This document shows positions 8,423-10,173 of a DNA stretch of 10,173 bases, in pieces. Below the pieces are notes generated by a model. The model was given only the letters and a program-made list of their open reading frames with translations, did no database searches and was not told the DNA's origin. The stretch comes from Euperipatoides rowelli. Its lineage: Eukaryota; Onychophora; Udeonychophora; Euonychophora; Peripatopsidae. Positions within the stretch are counted from its first letter, which is position 1; every line of letters starts with the position of its first letter. A program made the position numbers and the translations under genes. Location: NCBI GenBank assembly GCA_003024985.2, contig PXIH01S0040491.1. The stretch is one strand, 5' to 3'.

Positions 8423-8571
8423 AAATTTACTAATTTTGAATTCTCAATTATATTAAAATAAACATCTATCCTTAAGAAGTGTTCACAGAACAGGTTTGTT
8501 ATTAGGTGGCCATTTAATTGTTACTATTTGATGTTTGTTTGTATAACAGTATTAATTTTATCATTTTTAGA
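8423..8571. other. Spacer between the two MITE copies
   Basis: AT-rich sequence separates the two elements. It shows no similarity to the MITE itself, so the two copies look like independent insertions rather than a tandem duplication of one locus. Confidence 0.6.
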
Positions 8572-8579
8572 TTTTAGCT

Positions 8580-8823
8580 GGTCAGATTCCGTTATCTGCC
8601 CACCAAAATAATTGATATTAAAAATCACGTGACAACTGAAACATAGTAGCATATGGAATTACTTTTTTTCTAGTTGATTTTAGTATATTTTCTTTACAGT
8701 CCTAACCTTATCGTAACCCTAAACCATAGGATAATCTACAGGTGAAATAATCTTTTGCTGAGCACCGATCTAGATAATTTCAACTTACTACCTACCGTCA
8801 GCCATTATCGTGAGCAGAATACC
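8580..8823. mobile_element. MITE copy 2 of the same family
   Basis: This 244-bp copy aligns end to end with 8176-8422 in the same orientation, by eye at about 80% identity. The most conserved block is TTTAGTATATTTTCTTTACA and the following CAGTCCTAACCTTA, plus GATCTAGATAATTTCAACTT and CCGTCAGCCAT. The left terminus (8580-8606) is well kept, but the right one (8823-8797) has decayed and begins GGTATTCTGCTCAC when read inward. Flanks TTTTAGCT (8572-8579) and TTTCAGCT (8824-8831) form an 8-bp target-site duplication with one mismatch. Several differences from copy 1 are CpG-type transitions, as expected from methylated, ageing copies. Confidence 0.88.
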
Positions 8824-8831
8824 TTTCAGCT

Positions 8832-9618
8832 AATATATAATGTTTAATCAACATATTATTTATGTTAGTATTCAATTTACCATTTATATTTAACTTGCTT
8901 AAAATATACTCCCTCGCTAAATTATTCTGCTGTTGCTGTACTGAATTTAAATATTTATAATCCTTAATATTTTCCATTCTCAGGCAACATAAACTATATG
9001 CAAAATACTCAATTTTTTTTTTTAAATTAGCATAATCATCTTTTTTTTTTCCTATTTAATTATTGAATTGCCATGGAATGTGATATCGATTTTTTTTTTA
9101 TTTTGTTTATATTTTGACATTCATAAATTTAATTTAAATTCAAAATATAACATTTATATTGTTTATAATTGAATATTTTGCTCTTTATAAGTGATTGCAC
9201 AAGTATATGATACCCTGCACATAATTAATCCAATCTAAAGATGATCTAATTTTAGTTTTTAATACATTCACTGCAATTTACATAAATATGATGAAGTTAA
9301 TGAGCTTTTCTAGAAACTAATTTAAATCTAAGTATTTAAATAGTTTTTCTATTGTATGTTTTACATGATTGACTTTGAACTTTTGATGTTATGACGTACT
9401 GAGTATTTCATTACACAAACAATAAAACAATCTCAATAGAAATTTTCATTTACAAATTAAATAAATAAATAATGGCAAAGATGATCTATAAAATAATTAG
9501 TTTTCATTAAAAACATAGGCTATTGTGTGTAATAGTAATAATATACTGTAATAAAAATTAACAAATGGAAATATTGTGAAAGCGATATTAAGAGGTAGAA
9601 ATAAAATATTTTTATATC
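8832..9618. other. AT-rich intergenic DNA, no gene seen
   Basis: Very AT-rich sequence with T runs (9011-9022, 9041-9050, 9091-9099) and self-complementary words such as AATTTAAATTC near 9130. No coding frame and no recognisable repeat family. Confidence 0.5.
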
Positions 9619-9684
9619 GATAGATAGATAATAATAAAACGAGAGAAATAAAAAAGATTAAATTTCTCTAAAAAAGATTAAATT
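9619..9684. repeat. GATA microsatellite and 20-bp direct repeat
   Basis: Three GATA units occupy 9619-9630. Shortly after, AAAAAAGATTAAATT occurs twice with a 20-bp period (9650-9664 and 9670-9684), separated by TCTCT. This is simple slippage-type sequence just upstream of the composition change near 9773. Confidence 0.75.
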
Positions 9685-9772
9685 AGATATTAAAAATAAT
9701 TTATAACAATAAGGATCAGTAATGTAATGCGAATAAATATATAATTAATACTCAGTCTAGAGATCCTTGTAC

Positions 9773-10094
9773 CAGTGGCGTCTGTTCCCCCTCCCTCATA
9801 TCAGATTTAGTGGGAGGAGAGGGGCACATTCTAGAATTTTTATTCAAGCTTGATGTAAAATATACAGATTTTAAGTAGTTTATGTAGTCTTGTTAAATAC
9901 TCTCGTGTGTGTCAAAATACTCTAGAGTAAACCAGACTTCGAAGAGAATACTTTCATCACTTTCAAAAGTCGATCTCTGGTCTACTTTTTGAAGAATTTC
10001 TCCTCGGAGTCAAAGTTTGCAGCCAATCAGCGGACGACGAGAAGCTGAGAACACGTGTCTTGCCTTTACTAACTAAAAATAGTAAAAAATAAAA
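9773..10094 (+). promoter_or_regulatory. GC/CpG-richer 5' region with CCAAT box and E-box
   Basis: Composition shifts here from the AT-rich background to a region with about ten CpGs in the last 200 bases. A CCAAT box in AGCCAATCAGCG lies at 10023-10027, about 70 bp before the start codon, and a palindromic E-box CACGTG at 10052-10057. No TATA box is placed convincingly. Other symmetric words are TACTCTAGAGTA (9918-9929), CTTCGAAG (9937-9944), TTCTAGAA (9829-9836), and the near-inverted pair AGTAAACCAGA (9926-9936) / TCTGGTCTACT (9976-9986). The region probably includes the promoter and 5' UTR of the ORF at 10095. Factor binding is inferred from consensus words only. The left edge starts CAGTGGCG, which also resembles a hAT transposon terminus. 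Confidence 0.5.
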
Positions 10095-10173
10095 ATGCCG
10101 GCCACTCGCTTCACCAACAAAAACTGGAATGACGATGAAATATCACTATTAATTCAAGAAGTAGAAAAATGCC
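10095..10173 (+). CDS. Myb/SANT-like DNA-binding protein, N-terminus (partial)
   Basis: Twenty-six codons are visible before the window ends: MPATRFTNKNW then NDDEISLLIQEVEKC. The pattern of a tryptophan, two or three residues, an acidic pair, then LLIQEV matches the first helix of Myb/SANT-like (Myb_DNA-bind_5-type) domains, which bind DNA in the nucleus. These occur in host proteins of the MSANTD/NAIF1 type and in the accessory protein of PIF/Harbinger transposons. The ATG has A at -3 and an in-frame TAA 12 bases upstream (10083-10085), and no other ATG lies in the preceding 190 bases, so the start is credible. Codon use is less AT-biased than the flanks. The family call rests on about 15 residues, so it is provisional, and host or transposon origin is open. 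Confidence 0.6.
   Translation, partial: MPATRFTNKNWNDDEISLLIQEVEKC

Noticed and set aside
8164-8432. Longer 37-39-bp inverted repeats for MITE copy 1, including TAGTAAATTT
   Set aside because: AAATTT is its own reverse complement, so the match continues into what fits better as the 8-bp target-site duplication. Copy 2 also supports the shorter boundary.
9811-9824. G-quadruplex in GGGAGGAGAGGGG
   Set aside because: The runs have 3, 2, 1 and 4 G, so there are not four runs of at least three.

Overview
The window is AT-rich eukaryotic DNA (roughly 70% A+T) that is almost free of genes. It holds eroded transposons, a minisatellite, many poly-A/poly-T runs, and the first 26 codons of one gene at the right edge. 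The octamer TAGGCCTA occurs three times, the copia remnant has a copia-type primer binding site, and there is a non-LTR reverse transcriptase relic. An invertebrate animal nuclear genome fits best; I cannot name the species. No bacterial features (operons, ribosome binding sites, long ORFs) are present.

Left third (1-3713): about 950 bp with no recognisable gene, then a 24-bp minisatellite of five copies (957-1076) and a perfect 26-bp-arm hairpin (1656-1712). Next comes a complete but dead Ty1/copia-type LTR retrotransposon on the minus strand (1806-3713). It keeps both LTRs, the primer binding site, the polypurine tract, and a frameshifted reverse transcriptase/RNase H remnant. Gag, protease and integrase are gone.

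Middle (3714-8167): mostly unassignable AT-rich sequence. It includes a strongly G-poor, C-rich stretch at 4285-4545, a possible pogo/Tigger-like transposon end near 4970, and a decayed non-LTR (LINE) reverse transcriptase on the minus strand at about 6240-6960. A pentamer tail at 7086-7100 resembles the 3' end of a second LINE on the plus strand.

Right (8168-10173): two copies of one short non-autonomous DNA transposon family lie 157 bp apart (8176-8422 and 8580-8823). They share terminal inverted repeats, and each is flanked by an 8-bp target-site duplication with one mismatch. After about 900 bp of AT-rich DNA, composition changes near 9773 to richer GC with many CpGs, a CCAAT box and an E-box. 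At 10095 an ORF starts that looks like a Myb/SANT-like DNA-binding protein and runs off the window. It could be a host gene or the accessory ORF of a DNA transposon.

I see no new multi-gene system. The most informative observations are the paired MITEs with their duplications, the copia relic with its altered catalytic box, and the compositional island at the right end.
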